From positions 5,372,803 to 5,436,802 of the forward strand of contig NC_049983.1 in NCBI RefSeq assembly GCF_000003815.2: a DNA stretch of 64,000 nt, written 5' to 3'. Source of the stretch: Branchiostoma floridae. Lineage: Eukaryota; Chordata; Leptocardii; Amphioxiformes; Branchiostomatidae. The notes under the pieces are model-generated. The model saw only the letters and a list, made by a program, of their open reading frames with translations, was not told the origin of the DNA and did not search any database. Below, piece by piece: positions 42,153 to 53,248 of the stretch (its first letter is position 1; the number at the start of each line of letters is the position of its first letter). The position numbers and the translations under genes are program-made.

Positions 42153-43084
42153 AACAGAAAGAATAAAGCTTGGGTGATTGTAGTGAGGGAGCTTGTACCA
42201 CTGCCAACTATGCCAAGACTCACAATGAACTCCACAAGTGCAAAGTCCTATTTGTTATACATGTACAAATGTACGTACCATGCTTTACACTACACGTGCA
42301 CCCTGCCCTCCAACAAAATAATCTGATGCGGCACCTCCCCCTCCCCAAACAACAGTGTGCTGTTGATGGTGACCTTCAACAAAAGAAGGCATAGCCATTT
42401 CTGTCCTAAGTGGTTTTTTGACTGAGGTGTTCAATTTGTCAGTTATGGTGTTTGATGGGAATTGTCCATTGCGGGTTAAAAATAGTACAGACTGTGATAG
42501 CCAGCTATTGCATGTTGGAATATTCTTTGAATACAAATAATTGCCCAAAAGTGCACCAACAAGATTTGTGGTCATAGTTTTTTTCAGCACATTTGAGAGC
42601 ACTGGTTATTACATGTATGCCCTTGAAAAACGAACATTGTAGTTTTGCATTTGTCTCTGTTTGTCTGTGTCTTTGTGTTTCTTGATTTCCGATAAATGAT
42701 GGGAATTTTATACTTGTGACATGTTTACGTTAGTCAATGATGAACATTTTCATAAAATTTACAAAAACTGTAAATATTTCATGGAGGTACAAAGTCGCCG
42801 AATATTAATACGTATTTATCATCTATTGAAAAATAACACTCTGTTTTTGATCTTTCATCAGCCATTAGGTCATGCATCTCATTGTTACCTTCATGAAATT
42901 TTTCATGGAGGTTGTATTTTCGCTACAGTTTGTGTGTCTGTGAACAAGATAACTGAAGAAAGACTGGATGGATTGGTTTCATACTTGATGAGTTGGTGAG
43001 GTGTTACAAAAGCTAAAAATCAGTAGATTTTGGTCCCCCTAGTGGCTTTCCTGGGAGTACAAACCCCAGGGGTTGGAAACTGCT
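42153..43084. other. Unassigned non-coding stretch
   Basis: No recognisable exon, RNA gene or repeat ends were seen. Confidence 0.5.
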
Positions 43085-44780
43085 AGAGCTTTGTGCTATA
43101 AACGGATCTGCCAAAACAAACACCTTGTTTAAGCATAAACCTCTCAGACGAGCCACATGGTTCTCTCCAGACAAGTCAACTAAAAACCAAATAGACTATG
43201 TAATTGTAAATGATGAATTGAAGTATGCTGTAAATAACAGTCTCTCTTATCATTCAGCAGATATTGGGTCAGACCATTCTCTAGTCCTGGCGAACCTTAT
43301 GTTGTCCACCACCCCATAAAGGAAGCCAAGAACACTACCTAAACGTTTCGACATAGAAAAGTTAAGAGACCCTGAGACAGCCTTTCGAACCAATGTTACT
43401 AATGGGTAATATGGAAATAAATGATCTATATGCAAAATTCCAGTCAGCCACGAGCAAAGCTATTAAAGACGTTGTAGGCTACAAGAAGTATAGTTAAGTT
43501 GAGAGCTCCCTCTATGAGTGGAACGGGTCTGTAATGAAAGAAGGGAGGCCATGTTGAACCACCCAGGGGATGTAGGTGCAAGAAACAACTACCAGAAGCA
43601 GAACAGAAGAATGAAAGCAGTAGTGAAGAATGAAATAAAGAAACATAAGCACCACAAAGTACAATCTATGGAAAAAGACTATGCTAATAACTTGCATAAC
43701 CTATTCAAAACAGTGCGTGAAATGGAAAACAAGCCTAAGCAAGAGTTAGGAGACCTCATTTCTCCATGAAATGGTCCGATTTTGTAAATTACTTCCACAT
43801 TTAAATTACATAATCTATGCTTTGTTATGTACACCTTAAAATAACTGATGCCGGTCCCAATGTTGATTGTCCAATAATATACCATTGAGAAGAATTATAG
43901 CGCTTTTATATTAATTATTCAAATTAGGGTCGAATTTGCATAATTGTTATCTGCTAATGTTCCAGCCACAAATTAAATATAGTACAGGTATTTGAGTCCT
44001 ATAATGGAAAACACTACTAATACAGAATTCCCTCATTAGTTATGCAAATTAAGTGCCAGTTTGCACAATTTGCACTGTCAAAGCTACCTACATACCAAAT
44101 ATCATCTAAATTTGCAGTTCCCTTGTTCAGTTATCCTAAGAAGATTTTGAAGAAACGCCCCAGTAGTTCGAGAGCAACCTGCTAGGGGACCCAAACATAC
44201 ACCACCTATTCCTTACGTCATAAGCTATCTGCCACCAAGAATCAAGACCACAGCACATTTGCAGTTTTTGCTGCAGTACCAAGGTCACATACCAAAATTG
44301 ACCTTGACCTTTGTCTTCCTAACACCTACCCACATACCAAATCATCATAATCCATCCTGAGGTTCTTGAGCTGACCAAAAATATCCGGGAACACAGACAC
44401 ACCCAAAACTATGCCTACATTTTTCATGGAGATGATAAAAAACCTAAACATTGTTATGGATAAAAATGGCATAAAACACACTTATCCTAATGATGTCCTT
44501 AATGTATGGGAACAAAATTTCAAGAAATATTTAAACACTGAGTTCCAGCATCAGGTAGAGGCACTAGAAGATATCCTAGAAAGTCGGAGACGTTCGGTAT
44601 TCGCAATGATGCACGATTTTAGATTCGTCGGATTGATTACGAATCAAGGTCATTTTGTGCAATGAGGCTGATATTGACTTCGCAGACGATATTACCCTTC
44701 TTGAAAACTCATTACTTTTGCCCAAATCATGTGGCATCCCAGAGCAAAAACTCATGGATAGTACTTTAGGTAAGGCCATG
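43085..44780 (+). pseudogene. Decayed LINE (endonuclease end to RT), interrupted by a TIR insertion
   Basis: At 43125-43315 the frame gives RRATWFSPDKSTKNQIDYVI and DIGSDHSLVLANL, the C-terminal part of an APE endonuclease with its SDH motif. Then 43518-43769 encodes a basic linker (ERREAMLNHPGDVGARNNYQ). After an unrelated insertion, 44411-44580 resumes with KNGIKHTYPNDVLNVWEQNF. A late block near 44665-44720 reads DIDFADDITLLENS, an FADD-type RT box, so the region between is deleted. The lineage resembles RTE-like or craniofacial-type LINEs. The copy is dead. Confidence 0.7.
43762..44431. mobile_element. ~670-bp TIR insertion with CTCCATGAAA ends
   Basis: CTCCATGAAA at the left and TTTCATGGAG at the right are exact inverted copies. 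It splits the LINE at 43.1-44.8 kb, whose frame resumes just after. The inside carries 'CATACCAAATATCATC' and 'TATGCAAATTA' motifs shared with the repeats at 45.3, 48.1, 49.1 and 58.5 kb. Confidence 0.6.
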
Positions 44781-45014
44781 TTGATTTAATCATATGGATG
44801 ACATCCACGCTCGCATCAGGTTTTGGCCGTTTCCCCCCCCAAAAAAACGTATTCGACCACATAGTAAATTGTACAAAGCAGCTGCAAAACGAGCACATAT
44901 ATGTCGTAGATTTTTTTTAACAATCAGAAAACAGATAACTAATGCCATATAATGCCAAAATGAATCTAAAGTCAAAGAAAAAGATGTGAAAGGACAGAAA
45001 GAAGAAAAATCTAT

Positions 45015-45110
45015 TGTTGGTAGGGGTGGGTACCAGTACAGAAAATTCAGGTAAAGGTCATGTTCAGGTCCAGAGGATCATTTCTAGGTCCGGGCCTGAA
45101 CCTGGACCTG
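45015..45110. repeat. Dispersed repeat, inverted relative of 21740-21835
   Basis: GGTACCAGTACAGAAAATTC with AGGTAAAGGTCA matches the complement of the earlier copy. Confidence 0.6.
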
Positions 45111-45299
45111 ATTGTGGAAATTTGAGAATTGGCAATGCTCAAAACAATGGCAATGGTTCAATTTTGCTACTAAGGAATCTGCTTGGTTGATTATCCGACT
45201 CCCAAGAACATGTCATGTCAGGGACAAGAGATACATTGAAAAAAACTGATAGAATATTCTTCTTGATTATGCAAATGTAATCTTATTTTGTATAGATAT

Positions 45300-45720
45300 T
45301 ATTTTATCTTGTACGACAAGGTACCCACATACCAAACATCATGAAAATCTGTTGTTCCTTTCTTAAGTTATCCTCGTCAGAAGTTTTTGACAAAAATGCC
45401 CCTGCTATACCAAAACTTCTTCCTCGCCGCATGTCAGTTTTGGGTAATACCAAAACTACCCGCTAGGGAGCCCAAACTTACGTCACTTCTTTTCGATCAC
45501 AATAGCTATCAAACACCTAAAAATCGTGACTTGTTCGGAACACGAGATAGCAAAACCGGAATTTGCACTGCAGTACCAAGGGAAGTCACTATATGGCCCG
45601 ATATCTAATCATTTTCAGCTCTAGTCACATCCTACCAACACACCAAGTATGATCAAACCAATCCACACAGCCGTTCTTTACTTGCGGAAATTCCTGACAT
45701 ACGAATTCTGGCCAAACGGA
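45300..45720. repeat. Member of the ACATACCAAAnATCAT repeat family
   Basis: Contains CCCACATACCAAACATCATG, CCGCTAGGGAGCCCAAACTT and similar phrases in the same order as the copies at 44.1, 48.1, 49.1 and 58.5 kb. Non-coding. Confidence 0.6.
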
Positions 45721-45807
45721 CGAGCTCTATACTGTTAGGCTGGCTAGCCCCTGAGGCGTCGACAAAAACGTTATAAGCTCGTATGTAGTATATGTAGCTG
45801 TAGCGGA

Positions 45808-45813
45808 TTTATT
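45808..45813 (-). promoter_or_regulatory. Polyadenylation signal AATAAA of the minus-strand gene
   Basis: AATAAA on the minus strand lies about 70 bases past the stop codon at 45884-45886. Confidence 0.65.
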
Positions 45814-45883
45814 TCAGGACAATCAATCATTGAAGCGGCACCCGTGGTGTGTGTGTGGGATCGAGCGATTCATCCCACCAGTT

Positions 45884-46019
45884 TCACCAGGTTCCGGCGA
45901 TGGACACCACGTCAGCCATGCTGAGTTTGGGAACTGTCAAGTTTCTTAGATCACGCGGCGTCACATTCAAGTCCACCGTGTTGACCACTCCGTCCTTGTT
46001 GACCTTGATTTTGGCGAAC
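45884..46019 (-). CDS. Unidentified minus-strand gene, terminal exon
   Basis: On the minus strand, acceptor CACAG is followed by one base that completes a split codon and 44 codons to TGA. These encode FAKIKVNKDGVVNTVDLNVT, then PRDLRNLTVPKLSMADVVSI and AGTW. The composition, the acceptor, the nearby AATAAA and the exact phase fit with the exon at 53132-53248 all argue for a real host exon. I do not recognise the family. No signal peptide, membrane segment or catalytic motif is visible in this part. Confidence 0.75.
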
Positions 46020-46559
46020 CTGTGAAACGGAAAAATATTTGTTTTTCAGTAATTATTCATTCATTCAATTTCATACCATACCGCAGGTATGGAAGTGAAA
46101 TATGTTGTTTCAGATATGCGTTGTATGTTGTTATATTTCACCCATACCACAGGTATAAATGCTTTTTTATCCGACTCCATCCCACTCCATTATACAGGTA
46201 TGCATGAAATGTATTGGTTTTGATCCTCTCTTCCTTCTGACAGATCCCCAAATCAATCGTCTCTGTCATTTGGGGGCCTAAATGACCTGGTGATTTACAC
46301 AAAGGTAGAGTGGGAAAATGCCCCAGACGTTTTTGTCATGTTTTGGAAAAGCCGCTTTTCAAACGATTTTATTCTTCTTTATAATCATCTTTCTTGCATG
46401 TTAATGCTCGTAGGCTAAATGCACGAATGACCACAAATGGTCTAATGGGTGAAAAGGAATAAACACAACTAAACTTATACAGTAGTTTCAGCTAGACTTT
46501 TTAAAATATCATGTGTCTCTATAGGAAATATGTATTTATACTATCGTTAATCGCTACAT

Positions 46560-46900
46560 CTTATATTTTCTTCTCTCTTTTTGAAACAGGTGGAAATAAA
46601 TATTTACATACTGCGTTTATCGCATGATCATCCATGCATTACATCAGATATCCTGCTTAGATATCTTCTTATAAGTAATGTCTATCTGTATAGCATTGAA
46701 TAGGGATTGGCGTTCATATTCATATACGGAACAATCAATTAAGAAATGTATCTCGTCTTCAAGATATAAGTGGTCACAGAATTTACATGTTCTATCCTTT
46801 AGGGGAGTACGATTATGCCTGCCGGATTCTATAAGTAAGGGATGTGAACTCATACGAAATTTACACATAGCTCTGACACCAGTGCGATAATTGTTTTAAA
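46560..46900 (-). pseudogene. LINE C-terminal fragment
   Basis: The minus-strand frame carries FRMSSHPLLIESGRHNRTPL, CKFCDHLYLEDEIHFLIDC and YEYERQSLFN. This equals the C-terminal Cys/His segment of the 55.2-57.5 kb LINE (RISCHKLHIETGRHNRTPL, CRYCNLDKLEDEHHFEVEC). Only this end survives. It is inside the intron of the minus-strand gene, in the same orientation. Confidence 0.82.
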
Positions 46901-48080
46901 TCGCGTTTGTGGGGAACAGACGTTCATACAGTCGTTTGCTATTGGGGTAGGTACTCTTAAATAATACATAGATAAGCCCTTAAAGTCTTGAATAAAGGCA
47001 TGGTTATTTGGCGAGGGACGTCCTCCTGGAACTCTAGTTTAATCAATCAATCGATAAATCAACATGTTGTTTAAAAATTGAAATTACGTCATGTTTATAT
47101 GACTGAAGACGAAAGTCTTTGTACCATCTCCGTGTCTGTGGCCCTGGGAGTTTGTGCAATCACTACAGCAGGGGGCTATTCCACTGGTAGTGGTTTGTTT
47201 GTTCCATTGCTGAGTACTAAACAGAGAATGCAGCATGCACCATTCTTAATGTACAATGTTAAGTCATGACTCGGCTGGGGATCGAAAGTGACTGAAAAAA
47301 GGACCGACTAAAATGCCTATTGTGTGGTGTGCATATCGTTTGACGCTGGCTGTTCACTTACCTGTATGCAATTGGACAATTCTTGACAACACCAACACTT
47401 GTCTGTGGTTCGGCCACCCCAGTTCCGTCACTTACTGTTTTGCACTTGACGCACTCTGCCAGGAATGTCTCGTAGATGTAGTTGAAATATCTTGAACAAA
47501 TTGAAACTTTATGAAATAACATTTTTGCAGATCAGTCTTATATCCCACCTATGCGCAGAAATAACGTTTACATTTCAAAACATATTTCATAACGTTTAGA
47601 ATATCTAGTTAAAGGAGTATACAGGGCAGTTTTATGACCTATAAGTCTATACTTGCGAGCAACAATATTCTTTCATTTTATTTATTACGAAAACTTTTAG
47701 CCAAAATGGGCTTATCTTCCAATGTTCACAAGGTTGACATACACCGTCCCTCCCTCCCCTTACTTAGACTTATGCCCGTTGGAACCAACAACCCAGACGG
47801 TGTCTCCCCTGATTTAGCCGTATACCTGTGAGCACCAACATCCTGCACGCTGTCCACTCTGACGCCCTGCAGGTCACGCGGAGGCGTAGTCAATTTGGTT
47901 ACTCCGGACACGTCAAAGATTATCTTAATCTTCGCAACTGCAGGCGGGCCACCATCATTTGGTCTACGATACCACGGAGAAAAGAAAACTTATGGTTTTA
48001 TGGTATGGAACAACCACCGCTTATTAGCTCATGTCTAGATATGGACCAGGTCTATCTCTTAATTAGAGTTCCACAAAACA
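46901..48080. other. Unassigned intronic stretch
   Basis: No convincing coding or RNA feature was seen. Short open frames have no recognisable motif. Confidence 0.45.
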
Positions 48081-48510
48081 CATACCTTCGCCAAATAATC
48101 AAGGCTTCTTATGGATAGTATCTTTATTCGGGACAGCCAAACGTACTTACGTACAAAGCTGCCTGGGGACCAGTAGGAAAACGAACTTGACCTTCATTTT
48201 CGTGACCCCTACCCATTCAACAAAGATCAACAACATCTCGAGTTATGTTGTTTACCGCCAAACGCACTTACGTACACCGCACTTAGTTACGTATACTTAG
48301 GTATACCATCTTCGAACTTGACCTTCCTTTCCACAACCACTCATACCTACCAAATGTCATCAAAATCCATCCACAACTTTTTGAGTTATATGCCGTTGAC
48401 CTACATATACATCCAAAAAGTCCTGGCTGAACCGTTTCCATAACCTTCTGCCATTCTGGCGAAGGCAAGTAGAATCCCTGGACACAATTGCATAGGAAAT
48501 ACACCACTAC
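48081..48510. repeat. Member of the CATACCTTyGCCAAATAA / CCAAATGTCATC repeat family
   Basis: It starts CATACCTTCGCCAAATAA, like the insertion at 49001, and ends in GCCATTCTGGCGAAGG. The inside has GACCTTCCTTTCC and CCAAATGTCATCAAAATCC phrases. Confidence 0.6.
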
Positions 48511-48921
48511 GGTGACCCGGACGTACAGGGCGACAAGGTTTCACCAGGCCATTTTGAACCCTTCCACACCTTCCATTTCTAATCGCGCCGCGTTAGATCC
48601 CAACCTTTCCTAACCCAATTCTCATCGCACCTCGGTAGATTTCAAAACACGCCGTGGCAGATTTCAGCACGCTCAGAGGCAAGATTCCAACCCTTCCAAA
48701 CCCAGTTCCAACCGTTCCGCGGTGGCCGGTAGACCGGACGGCTAGAATATTTATGCAAATTATGAAATGCAAATTAGGGACTTACTTGCATAAGACTAAA
48801 ATCTGCTTATCTTGTACCTGCCACAAACTGCATGCCACATGTTACATGTGTTTGAGTTTAAAATGGAAACACTGTATACATAGTCTTTCTTCATTAGATA
48901 TGCAAATCAAGTTAGACTTTG

Positions 48922-50058
48922 CATCATGTACAAAATGACCAATAAATTGGTGGACGTACCGACTGACAAGTATCTAATACCAGCTCAAAAAAAGAAACAT
49001 ACCTTTGCCAAATAAACCAGGTTTGTCATGTATAATGATGTCTGTAGACATAAATGTGTTACTCATTACATTTTATTTATATGCCTGTTGGTTTATAAAA
49101 TTTCGCCGTTAATCATTACGCTATCTACATACCAAAAATCATGACAATCCGTCAAAACGTTCATATTCTCTAATTAATTATGCAAGCGAGGTTGTCATTT
49201 GCATAATTGATATCTATCAACATTTCTCTCTTTCTCAGTTACATATGTGACATGTTTGACAATTTTGAAAGTCCTGTCATAGAATGCAGTGGATTTATAA
49301 ACTTTCCCCATTAATTATGCAAATTAGCTATTGATTTGTATAATTAGTATCCATTATGTTAGTCATCACTCATTCTATCTGCATACCAAAAATCATGATG
49401 ATCCGTCAACACGTTGTCAAGCTATTCTCGTCCAAAGATTGAAAGGAAACCGGCGCCTGCAGTTCCAAAAAGCCACAAGGGGGCCTAAACTCACAGCACT
49501 TACTCTCTGTCCCGAGGGCTATCCACCACTCAAATTCACGACCACAGCATGCCAAGAACATGAGATATAAAAAATTAAGGTTCTGCTGCAGTACCTTAGC
49601 AAGCCGCTAGGGGGTCCATTATCGAACTTGACCTTCGTTTTCCCGACCCCTTCCCACATGCCAAATATCATCAGGATCCATCCAAGGCTTCTCGAGTCAT
49701 GCTGTTGACACACAGACTCACACGCCATAACCTTGCCATTCTGGCAAAGATTATTAGAAACAGTCATGACTTCAATACCAGAGTCACCAACCTAGAAATG
49801 ATGTGTTCAAAAATTCGTATTTTCCTAGAAGTATCGCAGAGTGGAATTTGTCATCACCAAGCACAGTAGGGGCATCTTCTCTGGATAGTTTCAAAGAACG
49901 CTTGCAGATAGATGTGCAAAAGTTAGGTGGGACGGGTCCTTCGGTGTAATATAGCCAGCTGCTGTCGTGCCACGTGCCTGCGAAGCAGGTGTGTTGGTTA
50001 CGCGCCGTTTACGAAACGGAAATTTGCTACGCCGAAGGGCGGCTATATAGATACAAAT
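48922..50058 (+). pseudogene. CR1 (2A/PHD family) 3' end, interrupted by a repeat
   Basis: 48922-49000 matches the 20270-20340 part of the CR1 ORF (KMTNKLVDVPTDKYLIPAQK). After 49756 the match resumes at the next codons (NSHD..., NSYF.RSIAEWNLSSPSTVGA, RLQIDVQKL). It runs through the 3' hairpin segment and GGCTATATAGATAC end. It is a second copy of the same family, 5'-truncated and split by one insertion. Confidence 0.82.
49001..49756. mobile_element. ~755-bp insertion with CTTTGCCA ends, nested in a CR1 copy
   Basis: The CR1 match breaks at AAAGAAAC and resumes after AGAAACAG, so AGAAAC may be a short target duplication. The left end ATACCTTTGCCAAATAA and right end ATTCTGGCAAAGATTATT share inverted CTTTGCCA. 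The inside repeats 'TATGCAAATTAGC', 'CATACCAAAAATCATGA' and 'CCAAATATCATCAGGATCC'. This gives real boundaries to the dispersed family seen at 44.1, 45.3, 48.1 and 58.5 kb. Confidence 0.65.
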
Positions 50059-50061
50059 GCA

Positions 50062-50400
50062 GATGATTGCCTGTTATATATAGAGTTGTCCACACAGACT
50101 GATTCACAGCTTAGACTCACGGAAAACCTTAATACTCTCGAGGGATGGCAGAACAAATGGCTCATGCAGATTAACCCCGACAAATGCTATACATGTTCTA
50201 TGCACATATCAAACAAACGCACCTCAAATGTAACCACCTTTATACCAGTTCTGTGGTCAAGCTCTAGCAATAAGTCATCCGTACCTTGGCGTTACATTTA
50301 CAACTGGGCTGAAACAGGGTGCTCATGTTCACAAAGTACCAAAGGCTAAACAGATATTGGGAGTGATCAAGCGTAATTTGTGGGCATGCCCGCAAAGGTA
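50062..50400 (+). pseudogene. CR1 reverse transcriptase fragment
   Basis: It reads ADDCLLYIELSTQTDSQ, then LNTLEGWQNKWLMQINPDKC, with shifted frames giving the HPYLGVTFTTGLK-like and ILGVIKRNLWACP blocks. These match 19710-20050 of the CR1 element. It starts abruptly at the ADD box next to the tail of the previous copy and ends abruptly at ~50400. Confidence 0.8.
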
Positions 50401-51129
50401 AAATCAACTTTGAATACCGAAAATTTAAGACTAGTCGCCGGTGATCTTTGAAGTCGCAGAGCTTTGAAGTGTCGGGCGAGTAGAGACTGACTTATTAATC
50501 GTCGGTCTAAAATCGGATGACATATGCCCTTTGGTTCGCCCGACTCCAGTTTAAAAAAATGCAAGGTCTGACTTCTTTGATCTAGGGAGTAATTCTGTCA
50601 TTGTGGCTCCTGTGGTATGCCACACAATCACTTTTCTGTGATCATTTCTATCCTGGCCGTTCAATCCATTGAATGGTTAAAATGATTCCCACAACTAAGA
50701 CATCAAAATTGATTGAACTATTGCTTTTTTTTATGAGCAATGCCTTGTCTTACCTCGTCCGCGTCGAAGAGGTGGCCCATGCCATGTGAGGCTCATTATG
50801 ATTAATTTATTTTAGACGATCGCCAGAGCCTTGCTTGCATGTGACAGGGACGGTTTTCAGACGAAAAATACGCGCGACTCTCTGTTGATCTTAAAGTCGG
50901 CCGACCCTCCAGCGATCGTGAGTACGCCCGAAGATCGTAGATAATGTGACAGGGGTATAAGCAGGTAACCGGTGATCCGGTGAGATCACTAGTACTAGCG
51001 TTTTCGCCCCCCTTTAGGGTTTTGGCCCCCCCCCCCCCCCCAAGAGCAGCTGGTTACTAAAGGGTTAATGCCCCGGCCCGAGGTGTATATGGTGAGATAA
51101 TCCCTGGTCAGGTGCGATAACCACCGAAT
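50401..51129. other. Unassigned stretch with C-run
   Basis: Contains a C homopolymer near 51029-51044 and no recognised gene. Confidence 0.45.
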
Positions 51130-51330
51130 AAACCACCGAGTGAGCGTAGATTTGCATCGACACTGGTGCCGGTGTCGATGCAAATCGACACCGGTGCCGG
51201 TGTCGATTCATTCTGACCAATCAGGGGAGCGATACTCACCTGCCTGGCCTGAATCTACGTGTTACGGCGTCATAACCAACGTGGAACGGGGCCTTCTGAT
51301 TGGTCCGCGGCGCCTGGCTATATGATAATA
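51130..51330. repeat. Repeat with hyphenated palindrome, CCAAT and TATA-like boxes (copy A)
   Basis: ATTTGCATCGACAC and GTGTCGATGCAAAT flank a 7-base centre at about 51149-51184, followed by CGACACCGGTGCCGGTGTCG. Downstream are GACCAATCAGG, GATTGGTCCGCGG and CTGGCTATATGATAATA. The same order occurs at about 62365-62525, so it is a mobile promoter-like block. Confidence 0.65.
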
Positions 51331-51399
51331 CATATTACAGGTGCGCTACCTGGTACTATACTGCACCTGGGGAGTAACGTATATGGTGTGTTACCTGGT

Positions 51400-51663
51400 A
51401 CCTATATGGCACCTTATTACCATACCGTAAGATACGAATGTCTAATCAATGAAATAAACTCGCACAGTAGTTACAGGGCTAGCCTTGTTACCGTTGAAGT
51501 AGGGAGCAGAGGTTGGATTAACGGCGAGAACACTGCAAAGCTGAAGTCACTCTGTCCGGTCAGCTACAAAGACCGTGAAGTGAGACATCTTAAAAGTAGA
51601 CTGGGAAAGTGCGCACTCTGTGCATCCTATGCTATCTACTGTGCCCGAAACACACCTACTTAG
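51400..51663 (+). pseudogene. Possible retroelement C-terminal fragment
   Basis: The frame reads VRYECLINEINSHSSYRASL, VTVEVGSRGWIN, then LKSRLGKCALCASYAIYCAR and a stop. The 'TVEVGSRG...' and 'S.aIycARN' blocks look like the C-terminal region found after the RT in some marine-animal retroelements. The link is from memory of such families and weak. A repeat shared with the RT element at 62.3 kb lies just upstream, which is consistent. Confidence 0.4.
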
Positions 51664-52660
51664 GACTGTACGTCAGGACTGTTTATCTACAGAAACTAGT
51701 TGTATCTGGGTCTAAATTTTATGATGTATCTGGGTCTAATTCTATGAAATGTGACGTTAATGGTTTTTAAACGATTTTAATCTGTCATTGTACTTCTTTT
51801 AATACCTTGCACCCTCCTGGAGAACAGACAAAGGGCGGTCCTAGGTTTTAGCCTGTAATATATACATGTATGTATTCATCTTGTGTGTAATAAAGATGAT
51901 TTTTAACCATACCTCGAAATTCGATACTATATTGTTCGGTGCAAACATGACATTGAAATGAAAAAGACAATTTTTGCAGCTGAGGTGGCATAAAAACAGT
52001 GCTACTGCGAACGTATAAATCAACACCGTCTATGGTACGGAATACGTCAGCTATATGTTTTCAATTTGTCACAGTGTTTTCTTTCTTGTGCTGGAAACAT
52101 TTCCAAAGCACTAACAAAAACACACGTGAATAATAGTTTCTCATTATAAACACTATCTACGCGCAAGTTGATATAGCGGTTGCTAAATGCTACACAAACA
52201 CTGGTAAAGTACCAGTCTTAAGAAACACGGGTAAATGCATCAGTTCCTAAATACTAGAAAAAACAGTCATGTTGGAGGTGAAGATATCCCTTGGCCAGGT
52301 GCATATACCAAAATGTGCGTTATTCTAATTAATACCTAATATTTGCATAATTAATAAAGACATTACATAGTTCTTTTGTGGTCACTTCATGGTAGAGACT
52401 TCATATTGGAGATATATAGGTTGCTTGAGGACAGGTGAATACAATGAAATACATCTTATGTCAAGACTCAGGTTAGGTATATGAAATAATGGGAATACAA
52501 GGGACCCAACCCTCCTTGTCTGAAACAAGTTCAACTATCTTATTACCATGTAATTACGTTAATATTGATACTATGAATGGAGTTATGTATCAAACTCGTG
52601 TACTTATATCATTCTGAAACTGCATTTTGTGATTTATACCAATCAACTTCTAAAATTTCA
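51664..52660. other. Unassigned intronic stretch
   Basis: AT-rich; no feature recognised. Confidence 0.45.
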
Positions 52661-52667
52661 TGTAAAC

Positions 52668-52795
52668 CCGTTTTTTTTTGGGGGGGGCGAAATCGCTAAA
52701 GGGGGGCGAGGTAGGGGGGCGAGATCACTAGCCGGGGAAGGCGAGATCGCTAGTGATTTCGCCCCGGGGTGGCGAGATCGCTGTCACACCTGTAT
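52668..52795. repeat. T-run, G-run and GCGAGATCGC repeat block
   Basis: T9 and G7 are followed by repeated GGCGA(A/G)ATC(G/A)CTA units. CGAGATCACTAG and CTAGTGATTTCG are near inverted. It resembles the insertion in the LINE ORF at 40312. Confidence 0.6.
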
Positions 52796-52917
52796 GCAAT
52801 TAACACCTGATACCTCCTGTATATTCATCACCAAGGAAATCGCAATCGCACGTAACGTTCTGGAAATATACATACGCTCCATTTTATGGATTTGATGAAA
52901 TATACCCAGATGATTCA

Positions 52918-52918
<1 letters not shown>

Positions 52919-52965
<47 letters not shown>

Positions 52966-53095
52966 AAATATACCCAGATGAAAGCACACACACACGCGCG
53001 CGCACACACACATACACACACACATACACATACACACACAGACACAGACGCACACAAATACACACAGACACACACAAACACACAAACACACATAT
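52919..53095. repeat. (CA)n microsatellite, interrupted
   Basis: A pure (CA)n run at 52919-52961 is followed by an impure CA/CG/TACA array to 53095. It starts ~35 bases from the exon at 53132 on its intron side. Confidence 0.97.
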
Positions 53096-53131
53096 CAATT
53101 AATCAATTTGTCAAATTTTATCTCAACACAC

Positions 53132-53248
53132 CTGATATTCCTCCTACGGATGACCTGGATATGAGAGTCCTTGGGCGTGGCGGTGTACAGGTGCTCTTCG
53201 CGAAGGTAGATTTCCTGAGAGACGATGGTATCGCTCATACTCTCCAAC
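53132..53248 (-). CDS. Unidentified minus-strand gene, internal exon
   Basis: On the minus strand, acceptor CTGGTCCCTGCAG and donor GTGTGT bound 117 bases. The exon enters with one base of a split codon, has 38 codons (LESMSDTIVSQEIYLREEHL, YTATPKDSHIQVIRRRNI) and leaves with AG, which the terminal exon's first G completes to Arg. The two exons thus join as ...RRRNI-R-FAKIKV... in frame. The 7.1-kb intron between them carries LINE pieces and repeats. I do not recognise the protein. Other exons should lie to the right but none was identified. Confidence 0.72.

Noticed and set aside
52784-53098. Cys/Val-rich open frames
   Set aside because: They are translations of the (CA)n microsatellite.
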